A stretch of DNA of 64,000 nt from Paenalcaligenes suwonensis (GCF_011290505.1 NZ_JAANPV010000008.1:1-64000); one strand, 5' to 3'; shown: positions 43,365 through 54,005, counted from the stretch's first letter. A program made the numbers and translations. Notes: generated by a model from the letters alone, not told the origin.

Positions 43365-45059
43365 TTACAGCAGGATGCGACGGTAATCCGCTAACAATGT
43401 AGCGATGTACGCGTTAAAGCGCGCAGCAGAAGCACCATCAATCACACGGTGATCGTAAGACAAAGACATTGGCAACATCAGGCGTGGCTCGAACTCTTTG
43501 CCATTCCAGATTGGCTGCACGCTAGAGCGAGACAGACCCATAATGGCCACTTCAGGCGCATTGATGATAGGGGTAAAGTCTGTACCACCAATACCGCCCA
43601 AGGACGAAATGGTGAAACACCCACCTTGCATCTGTACTGCACCCAGTTTGCCTTCACGCGCCAAACCAGCCAACTCACCTGTTTCTTTAGCGATTTCCAG
43701 TACGCCTTTTTTGTCAGCGTCACGGATCACTGGTACCACCAAGCCATTAGGCGTATCGGCCGCAAAGCCAATGTGGAAGTATTTTTTCAGAATCAGGTTA
43801 TCGCCATCCAACGAAGCGTTGAACTCTGGGAATTTCTTCAGCGCTGCCACAACCGCTTTGATGAAGAACGCCAGCATGGTCACACGTGTACCTGCTTTTT
43901 TACCTTCTTCGTTCAGCTGTTTGCGGAACTCTTCTAGGCTGGTGATATCGGCTTGCTCGTTATTCGTCACATGGGGAATCATCACCCAGTTACGGTGCAA
44001 GTTAGCGCCCGAAATTTTCTTGATGCGTGACAACGGAGCAGCTTCCACTTCGCCAAAGCGACTGAAATCCACTTTTGGCCATGGCAACAAGTCCAGACCA
44101 CCGCCAGACAAGGATGCACCCGCAGCCGGCGCTGCTGCACCACCTGCCAATGCGCCTTTTACGAACTGGCGTACGTCATCAGCCGTAATACGGCCTTTAG
44201 CACCAGAGCCATTCACCAGTGTCAGGTTAACGCCCAGTTCACGTGCAAACTTACGTACCGAAGGTGACGCATGTGGCAGGTTTCGCAGTGGTACAGCCGC
44301 TTCTGCAAACGCTGCAGTAGGCGACTCACGCACAGGCGACTGCGATGCTGCCACACCCGAAGCAGAACTAACCACTTCAGTAGTAGAGGCTTTAGGTGCT
44401 TCAACCGCGGCGGCCGGTGCTGGCGCTGCGGCAGGAGCTGGTGCCGCTGCTGGGGCAGCCGAACTTACTTGCAGCTCAAGTATGTCGGAGCCTTCGCTAA
44501 CTTTGTCACCTACTTTGATTTTCAATGCCGTAATGACACCCGCATGGCTGGAAGGCACTTCCATCGATGCTTTTTCGGTTTCCAGTGTAATCAGGCTTTG
44601 ATCGGCTTCAACGGTATCGCCTACCTTAACCAACACTTCAATTACGTCTACATCACGTGCATCGCCGATATCGGGCACACGTACCGTCACGATAGATGTG
44701 GTGGCTTCTGCGGCGGCTGGAGCGGCCGCAGCCGCAGCAGGTGCCGCCGCTGGGGCTGCTGCTGCCGGAGCAGCGGCAGGCGCTGCCGCCGCTTCTTCTT
44801 TAGGTGCAGCGGCGCCAGCTTGTGCGTCCAATTCCAAAATAATGGAACCGTGCTTCACTTTATCGCCGATTTTTACTTTCAATGACTTCACCACACCAGA
44901 GTGTGAGGAAGGGATTTCCATCGAGGCTTTGTCAGACTCAACCGTAATCAGGCTTTGCTCAAGCTCCACTGTGTCGCCAACAGCAACCAGCAGCTCAATG
45001 ACATCCACTTCACCGTCATCACCAATATCAGGAACAGTGACTTCAATCAAATTGCTCAT
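43365..45059 (-). CDS. aceF: Pyruvate dehydrogenase E2, dihydrolipoyl acetyltransferase
   Basis: 564 residues. Two lipoyl domains, with lysines in [10 protein letters not shown] (about 45) and [10 protein letters not shown] (about 164), are joined by long Ala/Pro linkers. A peripheral subunit-binding domain (about 270-305, [16 protein letters not shown]) and the catalytic domain with the active-site motif DHRVIDGA near the end follow. It accepts acetyl groups from E1 and passes them to CoA. The AAGGAG site before the ATG and 11-base gap after aceE show operon coupling. Confidence 0.97.
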   Translation of the reverse strand: MSNLIEVTVPDIGDDGEVDVIELLVAVGDTVELEQSLITVESDKASMEIPSSHSGVVKSLKVKIGDKVKHGSIILELDAQAGAAAPKEEAAAAPAAAPAAAAPAAAPAAAAAAPAAAEATTSIVTVRVPDIGDARDVDVIEVLVKVGDTVEADQSLITLETEKASMEVPSSHAGVITALKIKVGDKVSEGSDILELQVSSAAPAAAPAPAAAPAPAAAVEAPKASTTEVVSSASGVAASQSPVRESPTAAFAEAAVPLRNLPHASPSVRKFARELGVNLTLVNGSGAKGRITADDVRQFVKGALAGGAAAPAAGASLSGGGLDLLPWPKVDFSRFGEVEAAPLSRIKKISGANLHRNWVMIPHVTNNEQADITSLEEFRKQLNEEGKKAGTRVTMLAFFIKAVVAALKKFPEFNASLDGDNLILKKYFHIGFAADTPNGLVVPVIRDADKKGVLEIAKETGELAGLAREGKLGAVQMQGGCFTISSLGGIGGTDFTPIINAPEVAIMGLSRSSVQPIWNGKEFEPRLMLPMSLSYDHRVIDGASAARFNAYIATLLADYRRILL

Positions 45060-45070
45060 TTATCTACTCC

Positions 45071-47779
45071 TTAGGCGTGATGCGGATTAGCTTTCTCGGG
45101 GTTGATGCCGTACTTTTTGATTGCTTCAAGCACTTTCTCGCGTGGCAGTTTGCCTTCATCGGCCAATGCACGCAGCGCGCTCAATACAACAAAGTGACGA
45201 TCAACCTCAAAGTGCTCACGCAGTTTGTAGCGATAATCAGAACGACCGTAGCCGTCTGTACCCAGTACACGGTACGTACGACCGGCAGGTACAAAGGCAC
45301 GAATTTGGTCAGCAAACGCTTTGATGTAATCGGTAGAGGCTACGATTGGACCATCAGTTTCTGCCAACTTCTGTGTTACGTATGGTACCGGTGCATTCTT
45401 GTCGGCTGGGTTCAGCAAGCTGTGACGCTCGCAATCCAAACCTTCACGACGCAACTCGGTAAAGCTGGTGACGCTCCATACATCGGAACCAATACCCCAG
45501 TCTTTTTCCAGCAGTTCTTGTGCAGCGATCACTTCACGCAGAATCGTACCGGAACCCATCAGTTGAACTTTCAGCTTACCTGCGTCAACGGATTTGAACT
45601 TGTACATACCACGCAAAATACCAGCTTCGTCGCCCTCTTTCAGGCCTGGCTGCGCGTAGTTTTCGTTCATCAGCGTAATGTAGTAGTACACGTCTTCTTG
45701 CTCTTGAACCATACGACGCAAACCGTCACGCATGATTACAGCCACTTCGTGAGCAAATGCAGGGTCATAAGACACGCAGTTAGGAATCACAGAAGCTTGA
45801 ATATGGCTTTGACCATCTTCGTGCTGCAAGCCTTCACCGTTCAGTGTGGTGCGACCAGCGGTACCGCCCAAGATGAAACCACGTGCTTGCATATCGCCTG
45901 CTGCCCATGCCAAGTCACCAAAACGTTGGAAACCGAACATGGAGTAGTAGATGAAGAACGGGATCATGATCTTGTTGTTGCTGGAGTACGAAGTAGCCGC
46001 AGCCACCCAGGAGCTAAATGCGCCCAGTTCGTTAATCCCTTCTTGCAACAACTGACCTTTTTTGTCTTCGCGGTAGTACATCACCTGATCTTTATCGACC
46101 GGTGTGTATTTTTGGCCTACTGCAGAGTAAATACCGATTTGACGGAACAAACCTTCCATACCAAAGGTACGGGATTCGTCAGCCAAGATAGGCACTACAC
46201 GTGGGCCCAATTCTTTATCACGCAGCAACTGGTTCAGTACACGTACAAAAGCTTGTGTAGTAGAGATCTCACGGCCTTCGGCAGTAGGCTCTAGTACGGC
46301 TTTAAATACCCCCAGCTCAGGTGCTTTCAACTGTTCACTAGATTTGGCACGACGTTTAGGCAAGTAACCACCCAACGCTTTACGACGCGCTTGCAAGTAC
46401 TGCATTTCTGGAGAATCGTCTGCAGGTTTGAAGTACGGCAAGTCTTCCAGTTTGTCGTCAGAAATTGGAATATTGAATCTATCGCGGAATTCGCGGATGG
46501 AATCGATGTCCAAGCTCTTTTGCTGGTGAGTCGGGTTTTTAGCCTGACCAATATGACCCATGCCGTAACCTTTAATGGTTTTCGCCAAGATCACAGTAGG
46601 CTGACCTTCGTGTTTCACCGCGGCATCAAATGCAGCGTAAACTTTGTTTGGATCGTGACCACCACGGTTCAAGCGCCAGATATCTTGGTCGCTCATGCGG
46701 CTCACCATTTCTAGCAAGCGAGGGTCTTTACCGAAGAAGTTCTCACGCACGTATGCGCCATCGTTAGCTTTGTACGCTTGGTACTCGCCGTCGATAGTGT
46801 CTTCCATAACTTGACGCAATACGCCTTCTTTGTCACGGGCCAACAATGGATCCCAGTAGCCGCCCCAAATCAGTTTGATAACGTTCCAACCGGCACCACG
46901 GAATGTACCTTCCAATTCTTGGATGATTTTGCCGTTACCGCGCACTGGACCATCCAGACGCTGCAAGTTGCAGTTCACAACGAAAATCAGGTTATCTAGA
47001 CCTTCACGTGCTGCTACACCAATAGCACCCAAGGATTCTGGCTCGTCCATCTCGCCATCACCCAAGAACACCCATACTTTACGGCCACTAGTATCTTGAA
47101 TGCCGCGCGCATGCAGGTATTTCAGGAAACGTGCCTGATAAATACCCATCAGCGGGCCAAGACCCATGGACACCGTTGGGAACTGCCAGAACTCTGGCAT
47201 CAATTTAGGGTGAGGATAGGATGACAAGCCTTTGCCATCTACTTCTTGACGGAAGTTATCCATCTGCTCTTCTGTCAAAGAGCCTTCCAAGAACGCACGA
47301 GCGTACATACCAGGAGAGGTATGGCCTTGGAAGTACACCAAGTCACCGCCGTGGTTTTCGTTTTCTGCGTGCCAGAAATGGTTCTGACCACATTCAATCA
47401 TGGTCGCCAAGGATGCAAACGATGCAATGTGACCACCCAAGCTGCCGCCATCAGCGGGAGTTTCTTGGTTGGCTTTTACCACCATTGCCATCGCGTTCCA
47501 GCGAATGTAAGAGCGAATACGTTCCTCAATAGCCAAATCACCAGGGTTATTTGGCTCCAACCCTACAGGGATGGTATTCAAGTAAGCAGTGTGTGGGGAG
47601 TAAGGGATGTTAGAACCTGAGCGTCGCGCCAGATCAGTTAAACGTTCTAACAAGTAGTGGGCACGTTGCGGGCCCTCACGATCAAGCACTGCCTCTAAAG
47701 CTTCTAGCCATTCTTGTGTTTCAAGAGCTGCATCGGGATTGGCGCTGGCTGGATTACTGGTTTGGTCAAGAGAGGACAT
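45071..47779 (-). CDS. aceE: Pyruvate dehydrogenase E1 component, homodimeric type
   Basis: 902 residues, the expected length for the homodimeric E1 of Gram-negative bacteria. It decarboxylates pyruvate with thiamine diphosphate and transfers the acetyl unit to E2 lipoate. The thiamine-diphosphate motif begins GDGEMDEPES and continues to the asparagine pair in IFVVNCNLQRLDG. Other family blocks are GGHIASFASLATMIECG and HEDGQSHIQASVIPN. A GGAGACG site precedes the ATG. It heads aceE-aceF-lpdA. The 258-base upstream region, shared with the divergent kinase gene, holds a palindrome that could be an operator. Confidence 0.97.
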   Translation of the reverse strand: MSSLDQTSNPASANPDAALETQEWLEALEAVLDREGPQRAHYLLERLTDLARRSGSNIPYSPHTAYLNTIPVGLEPNNPGDLAIEERIRSYIRWNAMAMVVKANQETPADGGSLGGHIASFASLATMIECGQNHFWHAENENHGGDLVYFQGHTSPGMYARAFLEGSLTEEQMDNFRQEVDGKGLSSYPHPKLMPEFWQFPTVSMGLGPLMGIYQARFLKYLHARGIQDTSGRKVWVFLGDGEMDEPESLGAIGVAAREGLDNLIFVVNCNLQRLDGPVRGNGKIIQELEGTFRGAGWNVIKLIWGGYWDPLLARDKEGVLRQVMEDTIDGEYQAYKANDGAYVRENFFGKDPRLLEMVSRMSDQDIWRLNRGGHDPNKVYAAFDAAVKHEGQPTVILAKTIKGYGMGHIGQAKNPTHQQKSLDIDSIREFRDRFNIPISDDKLEDLPYFKPADDSPEMQYLQARRKALGGYLPKRRAKSSEQLKAPELGVFKAVLEPTAEGREISTTQAFVRVLNQLLRDKELGPRVVPILADESRTFGMEGLFRQIGIYSAVGQKYTPVDKDQVMYYREDKKGQLLQEGINELGAFSSWVAAATSYSSNNKIMIPFFIYYSMFGFQRFGDLAWAAGDMQARGFILGGTAGRTTLNGEGLQHEDGQSHIQASVIPNCVSYDPAFAHEVAVIMRDGLRRMVQEQEDVYYYITLMNENYAQPGLKEGDEAGILRGMYKFKSVDAGKLKVQLMGSGTILREVIAAQELLEKDWGIGSDVWSVTSFTELRREGLDCERHSLLNPADKNAPVPYVTQKLAETDGPIVASTDYIKAFADQIRAFVPAGRTYRVLGTDGYGRSDYRYKLREHFEVDRHFVVLSALRALADEGKLPREKVLEAIKKYGINPEKANPHHA

Positions 47780-47884
47780 AAAGCGTCTCCAGTTTTATTG
47801 ATAGAAGTCCGTGCTGTGATGCTCATCTGCGTTGTAATGTTTGCTTTTCAGACCATAACAGATTGACCGGACCCGTACAGTATT

Positions 47885-47901
47885 TAGGCAGATCATGCCT
47901 A
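47885..47901. promoter_or_regulatory. Palindrome upstream of aceE
   Basis: TAGGCA and TGCCTA (47885-47890 and 47896-47901) face each other across five bases. On the minus strand they fall inside a candidate aceE promoter: TTGATA followed by AATACT or TAAATA at 17-19 bp. It could bind a regulator of pyruvate dehydrogenase. Confidence 0.45.
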
Positions 47902-47971
47902 TTTATCAAGTCTATTCTAGGAAAGAAAAAAGGTAATCTCAAGCAAAATTTCATTTTATGGTAATAGTTTT

Positions 47972-47977
47972 TATAAT
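47972..47977 (+). promoter_or_regulatory. -10 element for the two-component operon
   Basis: A perfect TATAAT lies 60 bases before the kinase ATG at 48038. The -35 (TTTCAT at 17 bp) is weak. Confidence 0.4.
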
Positions 47978-48037
47978 GTGAAAAATATCAACGAGCGTTA
48001 AGGTTTACAATGCTCCCAGCTTTTTACGATTACTGTT

Positions 48038-49795
48038 ATGGCAAACTCCGTAAAAAAATCACTTATACCTAATACGTTTTACGATCAGGCACGTCAAAAT
48101 AGACGCGGCCTTTACTGGCTTACGCCCGTAATTGTGCTGATACTGTACCTATGTGTGATGGGCGTATTCATCTGGTTGCAACGCCTGCAGCACGATAGTG
48201 TCATGGTAGTCCCCATAGACCAAGAAACGCGTCAGCAACGCCTCACCATGGTGATTGCGGCTCTGTCGCTGGTGATCGTATTTAGTTTGCTAGCGCTTTG
48301 GCGCTACACACGTTTTCGTACACGCGCCGAAGCCGCGCTGATTGCCGAAACCGGCTTTAGGCGAGCCATGGAGAATTCCATGTCTACCGGTATGCGTGTA
48401 TTTGATATGAGCGGCCGCATTGCTTATGTGAACCCTGCGTTTTGCCGGATGATAGGCTGGAACGAGGCCGACCTCATAGGCCGCACCGCCCCCTTCCCTT
48501 ATTGGGTACCGGGGCGACACTCACATCATCAAGAGGTGTTAGACCTTATATTGTCGGGGCGCACCCCTAATAGTGGTCTAGAAGTAGAAGCGCAACGCCG
48601 TGATGGTTCACGCTTTACTGCCCGCATGTATGTATCCCCCTTACGTGACCCTAACGGTGAGCAAATAGGCTGGATGACGTCCATGACCGATATCACCGAA
48701 CCTAAACGCATTCGTGAAGCCATGACAGCGGCCCACGAACGCTTTATGACGGTATTAGAAGGTTTGGACGATGCTATTTCGGTTACGGCAGATACGCCTG
48801 AGGGGCTGGAACTGCTGTTTGCAAACCGTACCTACAGACGCTTCTTTGGCGCACAAGGCCACGGTCACGAAGAACTGTTGGGCGGCAGATTAGGACGCTT
48901 TACGGATGAAACCGTAGAAACCTATTCTTCCCAAGCTCAACGTTGGTTTGAAGTACACCACCGTATGCTGGCATGGACCGATGGCAGACGTGTACGTTTG
49001 CAAGTGGCACGCGACATTACCGAACGCCGCAAACACGAAGAAGCCTCGCGTGTGCAGCAAGATAAAATCCAACTGACTAGCCGTTTAACCACCATGGGTG
49101 AAATGGCATCGTCCTTAGCGCACGAACTGAACCAGCCATTAACGGCTATTAATAACTACAGCATGGGTGCCGTAGCGATGCTGCGCAGCGGCAAGGCTAA
49201 GCCTGAGCAATTATTAGAAGCACTAGAAAAAGCAGCAGCACAAGCTGAACGTGCGGGCAAAATCATTAGCCGTATACGTGAGTTTGTAAAACGCAGCGAA
49301 CCGCGTCGCCAAGCGGTACCAATTACGCAAATAATTGATAATGCTGTAAGCTTTGCAGACATAGATGCGCGCAAACGTCGTATAGAAATAGCCGTTGAGC
49401 TCCCAGAACACCTACCTATGGTGCTAGCTGACCCCATTCTTATTGAGCAGGTTCTGCTTAATTTGCTAAAAAATGGCGTGGAAGCGATGGAAGGAAGCGA
49501 TTATCATATCCTTCATGTGAACATTTCACTTTATGATCAAATGTTAGAAGTCGCCGTCATCGACAGGGGTTATGGACTCAAAAACCCCGAGCGCCTTTTC
49601 GAGCCTTTCTACAGCACCAAATCAGAGGGGCTGGGGATGGGCTTAAACATCTGTAGAACCATTATAGAATCACACCATGGTCGTTTGTGGGCAATGGAGA
49701 ATCCAGAGGGTGGAACGATATTCCGATTCTCTTTGCCCTGTGCGCAAGCCGAAATGCAACCAACCACTGATAGTCCCAAGGAGATACAAGCATGA
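48038..49795 (+). CDS. PAS-domain sensor histidine kinase (FixL/DctB-like)
   Basis: 585 residues. Two membrane helices (about 28-47 and 70-88) bound a short periplasmic loop of about 20 residues, so there is little outside sensor. Two PAS-like domains follow (about 105-222, ending TDITEPKR, and about 232-330, ending RDITERRK). The kinase core has His362 in SSLAHELNQPLTAINNY, an N-box VLLNLLKNGVEAM and the GLGMGLNICRTII G-box. The HELNQPL form of the H-box is that of FixL, DctB and TtrS kinases. The next gene is a FixJ-type regulator overlapping as ATGA. No heme-binding residue pattern was verified. The signal is unknown; internal redox or metabolic state is plausible. Confidence 0.9.
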   Translation: MANSVKKSLIPNTFYDQARQNRRGLYWLTPVIVLILYLCVMGVFIWLQRLQHDSVMVVPIDQETRQQRLTMVIAALSLVIVFSLLALWRYTRFRTRAEAALIAETGFRRAMENSMSTGMRVFDMSGRIAYVNPAFCRMIGWNEADLIGRTAPFPYWVPGRHSHHQEVLDLILSGRTPNSGLEVEAQRRDGSRFTARMYVSPLRDPNGEQIGWMTSMTDITEPKRIREAMTAAHERFMTVLEGLDDAISVTADTPEGLELLFANRTYRRFFGAQGHGHEELLGGRLGRFTDETVETYSSQAQRWFEVHHRMLAWTDGRRVRLQVARDITERRKHEEASRVQQDKIQLTSRLTTMGEMASSLAHELNQPLTAINNYSMGAVAMLRSGKAKPEQLLEALEKAAAQAERAGKIISRIREFVKRSEPRRQAVPITQIIDNAVSFADIDARKRRIEIAVELPEHLPMVLADPILIEQVLLNLLKNGVEAMEGSDYHILHVNISLYDQMLEVAVIDRGYGLKNPERLFEPFYSTKSEGLGMGLNICRTIIESHHGRLWAMENPEGGTIFRFSLPCAQAEMQPTTDSPKEIQA

Positions 49796-50415
49796 GTAGT
49801 ACCCCGATTCCCTGCACGATTTTTATTGTGGATGATGATGAAGCCGTTCGTGACTCCTTGCGATGGCTGCTTGAGGCTAATGGTTACCGAGTGCAGTGCT
49901 TTGCGTCTGCGGAAGAATTTCTTAGCTCCTACGACACCACACAACTCAGTGTATTAATTGCCGACGTGCGTATGCCCGGCATGAGCGGTCTTGAGCTGCA
50001 AGAAGCCCTAATCGCTCGTAACTCCCCTATTCCTATTGTGTTCATCACCGGTCACGGCGATGTACCAATGGCTGTTAGCACCATGAAAAAAGGTGCCGTA
50101 GACTTCCTAGAAAAACCATTTAATGAAGCGGATCTACGTGCTGTGGTTGTACGCATGATGGAACAAGCAAGCTTAATGGCCGATCAGGCTCACTCTAAGC
50201 GCGCACACGCTGAAGTGCTGTCACGCTTAACCGCACGTGAGCAACAAGTGCTAGAACGCATTGTGGCTGGCCGCTTGAACAAACAAATCGCCGGTGACTT
50301 AAACATCAGTATCAAAACTGTAGAAGCACACCGGGCCAATATTATGGAAAAACTTGAAGTTACCACTGTGGCCGATCTGATGAAGATTGCCTTGGTACAA
50401 AGCGGAGAAAACTAG
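49792..50415 (+). CDS. FixJ-family response regulator
   Basis: 207 residues. A receiver domain (about 5-125) has DDDE near the start, phospho-acceptor Asp58 in [15 protein letters not shown] and Lys in [13 protein letters not shown] LuxR-type helix-turn-helix follows (about 145-200, [34 protein letters not shown]). Its ATG overlaps the kinase stop, so the pair is made together. It is followed after one base by folD. The targets are not known; aceE-aceF-lpdA across the divergent region is one possibility. Confidence 0.92.
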   Translation: MSSTPIPCTIFIVDDDEAVRDSLRWLLEANGYRVQCFASAEEFLSSYDTTQLSVLIADVRMPGMSGLELQEALIARNSPIPIVFITGHGDVPMAVSTMKKGAVDFLEKPFNEADLRAVVVRMMEQASLMADQAHSKRAHAEVLSRLTAREQQVLERIVAGRLNKQIAGDLNISIKTVEAHRANIMEKLEVTTVADLMKIALVQSGEN

Positions 50416-50416
50416 C

Positions 50417-51286
50417 ATGAGCAGTACACCAGCCAGGATCATTTCGGGCACAGCCTTAGCACAAAGCGTTCGCGAGCAAGTCGCTGAAGACGTCAAAGCG
50501 CTACAAGCTAAAGGCATACATCCTGGCCTGACCGTCGTATTGATTGGTGAAGACCCAGCTTCTCAGGTCTATGTACGTAACAAAGCACTAGCGTGCGAAA
50601 AAGCGGGTATTAATTCGGATGTCATTCGTTTACCCGCCAGCACCACGCAAGATGAATTGCTGGCATTGATTGAAAAACTCAATCAAGACGACGGCGTAGA
50701 CGGCATCTTGGTGCAATTACCACTGCCTTCCCATTTGGATGAGCATCTGGTTATTGAAAGCATTTCACCTGCTAAAGACGTAGACGGTTTCCACATTAGT
50801 AACGCTGGCCTGCTCATGACTGGCCAACCGCTGTTTCGTCCATGCACCCCTTACGGTGTGATGAAAATGCTGGAGTCCGAGCAGGTAGCCCTACGTGGCG
50901 CTGAAGCCGTTATTGTGGGCGCAAGCAACATCGTGGGCAAACCTATGGCCATGATGTTGTTAGCGGCTGGTGCTACTGTCACCCTCTGTAATTCCAAGAC
51001 ACGCGACTTGGCGGCACACACTCGCCGAGCCGACGTACTTGTAGTTGCGGTAGGTAGACCCAATATGATTAAGGGTGACATGATCAAACCTGGCGCCGTA
51101 GTCATCGACGTGGGCATTAACCGCCTAGACGACGGCAAGCTGGCTGGTGATGTAGAGTTCGCCAGTGCCAGCCAAGTTGCTTCGGCTATCACTCCCGTTC
51201 CTGGTGGTGTAGGCCCTATGACCATTGCGATGTTGCTGGTCAATACGTTGGAAGCTGCTGAGCGCCGCGCAAACAAAGAGAGTTAA
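50417..51286 (+). CDS. folD: Bifunctional methylenetetrahydrofolate dehydrogenase / cyclohydrolase FolD
   Basis: 289 residues. It converts 5,10-methylene-THF to 10-formyl-THF with NADP+. Family blocks are [18 protein letters not shown]-like text with the catalytic Lys in [18 protein letters not shown], and the Rossmann-type site [16 protein letters not shown], ending with [15 protein letters not shown]. The start is the ATG at 50417, one base after the regulator stop; a frame extends to 50387 only inside that gene. The stop touches the prlC start (TAAATG). Its place in a signalling operon is probably tight packing. Confidence 0.96.
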   Translation: MSSTPARIISGTALAQSVREQVAEDVKALQAKGIHPGLTVVLIGEDPASQVYVRNKALACEKAGINSDVIRLPASTTQDELLALIEKLNQDDGVDGILVQLPLPSHLDEHLVIESISPAKDVDGFHISNAGLLMTGQPLFRPCTPYGVMKMLESEQVALRGAEAVIVGASNIVGKPMAMMLLAAGATVTLCNSKTRDLAAHTRRADVLVVAVGRPNMIKGDMIKPGAVVIDVGINRLDDGKLAGDVEFASASQVASAITPVPGGVGPMTIAMLLVNTLEAAERRANKES

Positions 51287-53350
51287 ATGACGAATCCCCT
51301 GCTTGGGCCAGTTAACCAACTGGTTGACTACTCGGCCATTCTGCCCGAACACGTTGCACCCGCTATTGATCAACTGCTGGATAGCGCCAAAAGCGCTGTA
51401 CAAGCGGTAGAGCACGTTAGCGACACCTCGTGGGATAACGTGGTTACCCCTTTAGAAAACGCAGTAGAGCCGTTGTGGCGCGCTTGGACTATCGTAGGAC
51501 ACCTAAATTCTGTAGTGAACACACCAGAGCTGCGTGAGGCCTACAACCAGTGCTTGCCCAAAGTAACGGAGTTTTCTACGTGGTTGGGTCTGAACGAGCA
51601 ACTGTTCAACCAGTACAAAAAACTGGCTGACAGCGCTGAATTCGCATCACTGAACCCTGCCCGCCAACGTGTCATTGAATTGGCATTACGCAATTTCCGC
51701 CTAAGCGGCGTGGAACTGCAAGGCGAGCAGCGCGAACGTTATGCTGAAATTTCAGAGCAACAAGCCGCTGCATCACAGCGCTTCTCTGAACACGTGATGG
51801 ATAGCATTGACCACTGGAGCTTGCTGGTTGAAAACGAAAGCGAACTGGAAGGCATCCCTGCGGATTTACTAGCAGCCGCCAAAGATGCAGCCACCCAGGC
51901 AGGCAAAACAGGTTGGTTATTAAACCTTAAAATGCCCTGCTATCTGCCCGTGATGCAGTACGCCAAAAGCTCAGAGTTACGTGCGACGATGTACAAAGGC
52001 TATGCCACCATCGCCTCCGAGCAAAGCAGCAAGCCCGAGTGGGACAACTCTGAAACCATCGAACAACTACTACGCTTGCGCGCTGAAGAAGCACGCCTGC
52101 TAGGCTACGACAGTTTCGCGCACATGCGCTTAGAAACACGCATGGCCGACACCCCAGAACAAGTGCTAGAGTTTCTACGCACCTTGGCAGGCAAGTCTAT
52201 TGCCTTTGCACGTACCGACCTAGAGCAGTTGCAAGAATTCGCACGCAACACGCTACAGATGGAAACGCTACAACCTTGGGATATGGCCTATGCCGCCGAG
52301 CGTTTACGTGAAAACCGCTACGCTTACTCGGAAGACGAAGTACGTCAGTACTTTACCGAACCCCAAGTCATGCAAGGGTTGTTTGACGTGGTGCACACAC
52401 TGTACGGTGTACAGTTCGTACCCACCCAAGAACCTGGCTGGCACCCCGATGTACAAGCCTATGCCGTACAAGATAAAGCCGCTAACACGCTGGGTTACTT
52501 GTACGTAGACCTGTATGCTCGCGCCGGTAAACAAGGTGGTGCGTGGGTCAATGGCGAGCGCGACCGCAAACTGCTGGGCACTTCCACACAAGTGCCGGTG
52601 GTGTACTTAGTCTGCAACTTTGCGCAGCCACAAGAAGGCCGCCCATCGCTGCTCACACACGATGAAGTCATCACCCTCTTCCACGAAAGCGGTCATGCAC
52701 TACACGCCCTGCTGTCTCGTGTAGACGAGCCTGCGGTATCCGCGTTTTCAGCAGTAGAATGGGATGCCATCGAATTGCCTTCGCAGTTCATGGAAAACTT
52801 CTGCTGGGAGTGGCCAGTCGTACAGAAACTGTCACGCCACGTGACTACGGGCGAATCACTGCCTCGCGCACTCTACGACAAACTGCTGGCTGCCAAGAAT
52901 TTCCAAAGCGGTATGCAAATGGTGCGACAAATAGAGTTCTCACTGTTTGACATGCTGATTCACCAGCAAGAGCAAGGCCTGTCTATTAAAGACGTTCTGG
53001 GCACGCTGGATCAGGTGCGTAAAGAAGTGGCGGTAATCTTCCCACCTGAGTGGCACCGTTTCCCACATGCGTTCTCTCACTTGTTTGCAGGTGGTTACGG
53101 TGCGGGCTACTACAGCTACAAATGGGCTGAAGTATTGTCCTCAGACGCCTACAGCGCCTTTGAAGAAACTGCGCTACAAGATGGGGATAGCCGCAACACG
53201 CTAAACCCTGAAACAGGCCGTAAGTTCTTGGACGAAATTTTGGCTGTAGGTGGCGAACGCCCTGCTGCTGATTCATTCAAAGCCTTCCGTGGCCGCGATC
53301 CGTCTATAGACGCTTTACTGCGCCACAGTGGTATGTTGGCACAATCCTAA
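51287..53350 (+). CDS. prlC: Oligopeptidase A (M3 family metallopeptidase)
   Basis: 687 residues, the usual length for the cytoplasmic M3 oligopeptidase. The zinc motif is in LFHESGHALHALLSRV (HExxH), with the third ligand Glu expected in the downstream SQFMENFCWEW region. It degrades short peptides, including signal-peptide fragments. It starts at the base after the folD stop, so the two are coupled, and a terminator follows ten bases after its stop. Confidence 0.95.
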   Translation: MTNPLLGPVNQLVDYSAILPEHVAPAIDQLLDSAKSAVQAVEHVSDTSWDNVVTPLENAVEPLWRAWTIVGHLNSVVNTPELREAYNQCLPKVTEFSTWLGLNEQLFNQYKKLADSAEFASLNPARQRVIELALRNFRLSGVELQGEQRERYAEISEQQAAASQRFSEHVMDSIDHWSLLVENESELEGIPADLLAAAKDAATQAGKTGWLLNLKMPCYLPVMQYAKSSELRATMYKGYATIASEQSSKPEWDNSETIEQLLRLRAEEARLLGYDSFAHMRLETRMADTPEQVLEFLRTLAGKSIAFARTDLEQLQEFARNTLQMETLQPWDMAYAAERLRENRYAYSEDEVRQYFTEPQVMQGLFDVVHTLYGVQFVPTQEPGWHPDVQAYAVQDKAANTLGYLYVDLYARAGKQGGAWVNGERDRKLLGTSTQVPVVYLVCNFAQPQEGRPSLLTHDEVITLFHESGHALHALLSRVDEPAVSAFSAVEWDAIELPSQFMENFCWEWPVVQKLSRHVTTGESLPRALYDKLLAAKNFQSGMQMVRQIEFSLFDMLIHQQEQGLSIKDVLGTLDQVRKEVAVIFPPEWHRFPHAFSHLFAGGYGAGYYSYKWAEVLSSDAYSAFEETALQDGDSRNTLNPETGRKFLDEILAVGGERPAADSFKAFRGRDPSIDALLRHSGMLAQS

Positions 53351-53359
53351 ACCCTTTAT

Positions 53360-53379
53360 CCCCCACCTTTTGGTGGGGG
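53360..53379 (+). terminator. Terminator after prlC
   Basis: An 8-bp GC-rich stem with a TTTT loop (arms 53360-53367 and 53372-53379), followed by TGTTTGTTT. It separates prlC from the Sco1-like gene 17 bases on, though read-through is possible. Confidence 0.75.
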
Positions 53380-53396
53380 TGTTTGTTTATAGGCTT

Positions 53397-54005
53397 ATGA
53401 CAAAGTTCACTCTTCGCTCGCTGGGCAAGCGCGTAGCCGCCAGTATAGTGTTAGGTAGTAGCGTACTTTTTGCAGGCCCGTTGTTGGCTGCAGAATCACA
53501 AATACACCCCGTAACTGGCTTTCTGCCTGACCTAAAGTTTGATCTGCAATCCGTAGACAACCAGCACGTCACCCAAGATGACCTTAAAGGGAAGATCGTG
53601 TTGATGTTCTTTGGCTATGCTAATTGCCCTGACATCTGTCCTACCACCATGGCGCAACTGTCTGCCGTGGTAGAAAACTTGGGGGATGCGGGTGACAACG
53701 TACAGGTGGTGTTTGTGAGTGTAGACCCACACCGCGACACCCCTGAAATACTGAAAGCCTATGTAGATGCGTTTGATACTAACGCTATAGGCTTAACGGG
53801 CAACGAGAAAACCATTGCAGATCTGGCACGCCGTTACCGCGTGGCCTTCCAAATTGAAAAACCCACCAATGCCGACTCGGACCACTACGAAGTCGCCCAT
53901 AGCCGTGGCGTGTATATTTTTGATGAACGCGGCAAAGCGCGCGTGCTAGCGTCCGACTCCGAATCGGTGGAAGACCTAACCGAAGCCGTACGCAAGCTGT
54001 TGTAA
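53397..54005 (+). CDS. Sco1/SenC family copper chaperone
   Basis: 202 residues. The N-terminal hydrophobic signal or anchor (about 10-30) places the thioredoxin-like domain in the periplasm. The copper site is complete: the CPDIC motif in GYANCPDICPTTMAQL and the distant His in DHYEVAHSRGVYIF. Sco proteins deliver copper to the Cu-A centre of cytochrome c oxidase or guard it against oxidation. The start is the ATG at 53397; the longer frame from 53328 runs through prlC and the terminator. It converges with a disulfide reductase gene one base away. Confidence 0.93.
   Translation: MTKFTLRSLGKRVAASIVLGSSVLFAGPLLAAESQIHPVTGFLPDLKFDLQSVDNQHVTQDDLKGKIVLMFFGYANCPDICPTTMAQLSAVVENLGDAGDNVQVVFVSVDPHRDTPEILKAYVDAFDTNAIGLTGNEKTIADLARRYRVAFQIEKPTNADSDHYEVAHSRGVYIFDERGKARVLASDSESVEDLTEAVRKLL

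Noticed and set aside
43498-44601. Plus-strand frame of 367 codons opposite aceF
   Set aside because: It is a shadow of the alanine- and proline-rich linkers of aceF, which lack stops on both strands, and no domain or ribosome site supports it.
45077-46294. Plus-strand frame of 405 codons opposite aceE
   Set aside because: aceE is unmistakable on the minus strand; the antisense product has no recognisable domain.
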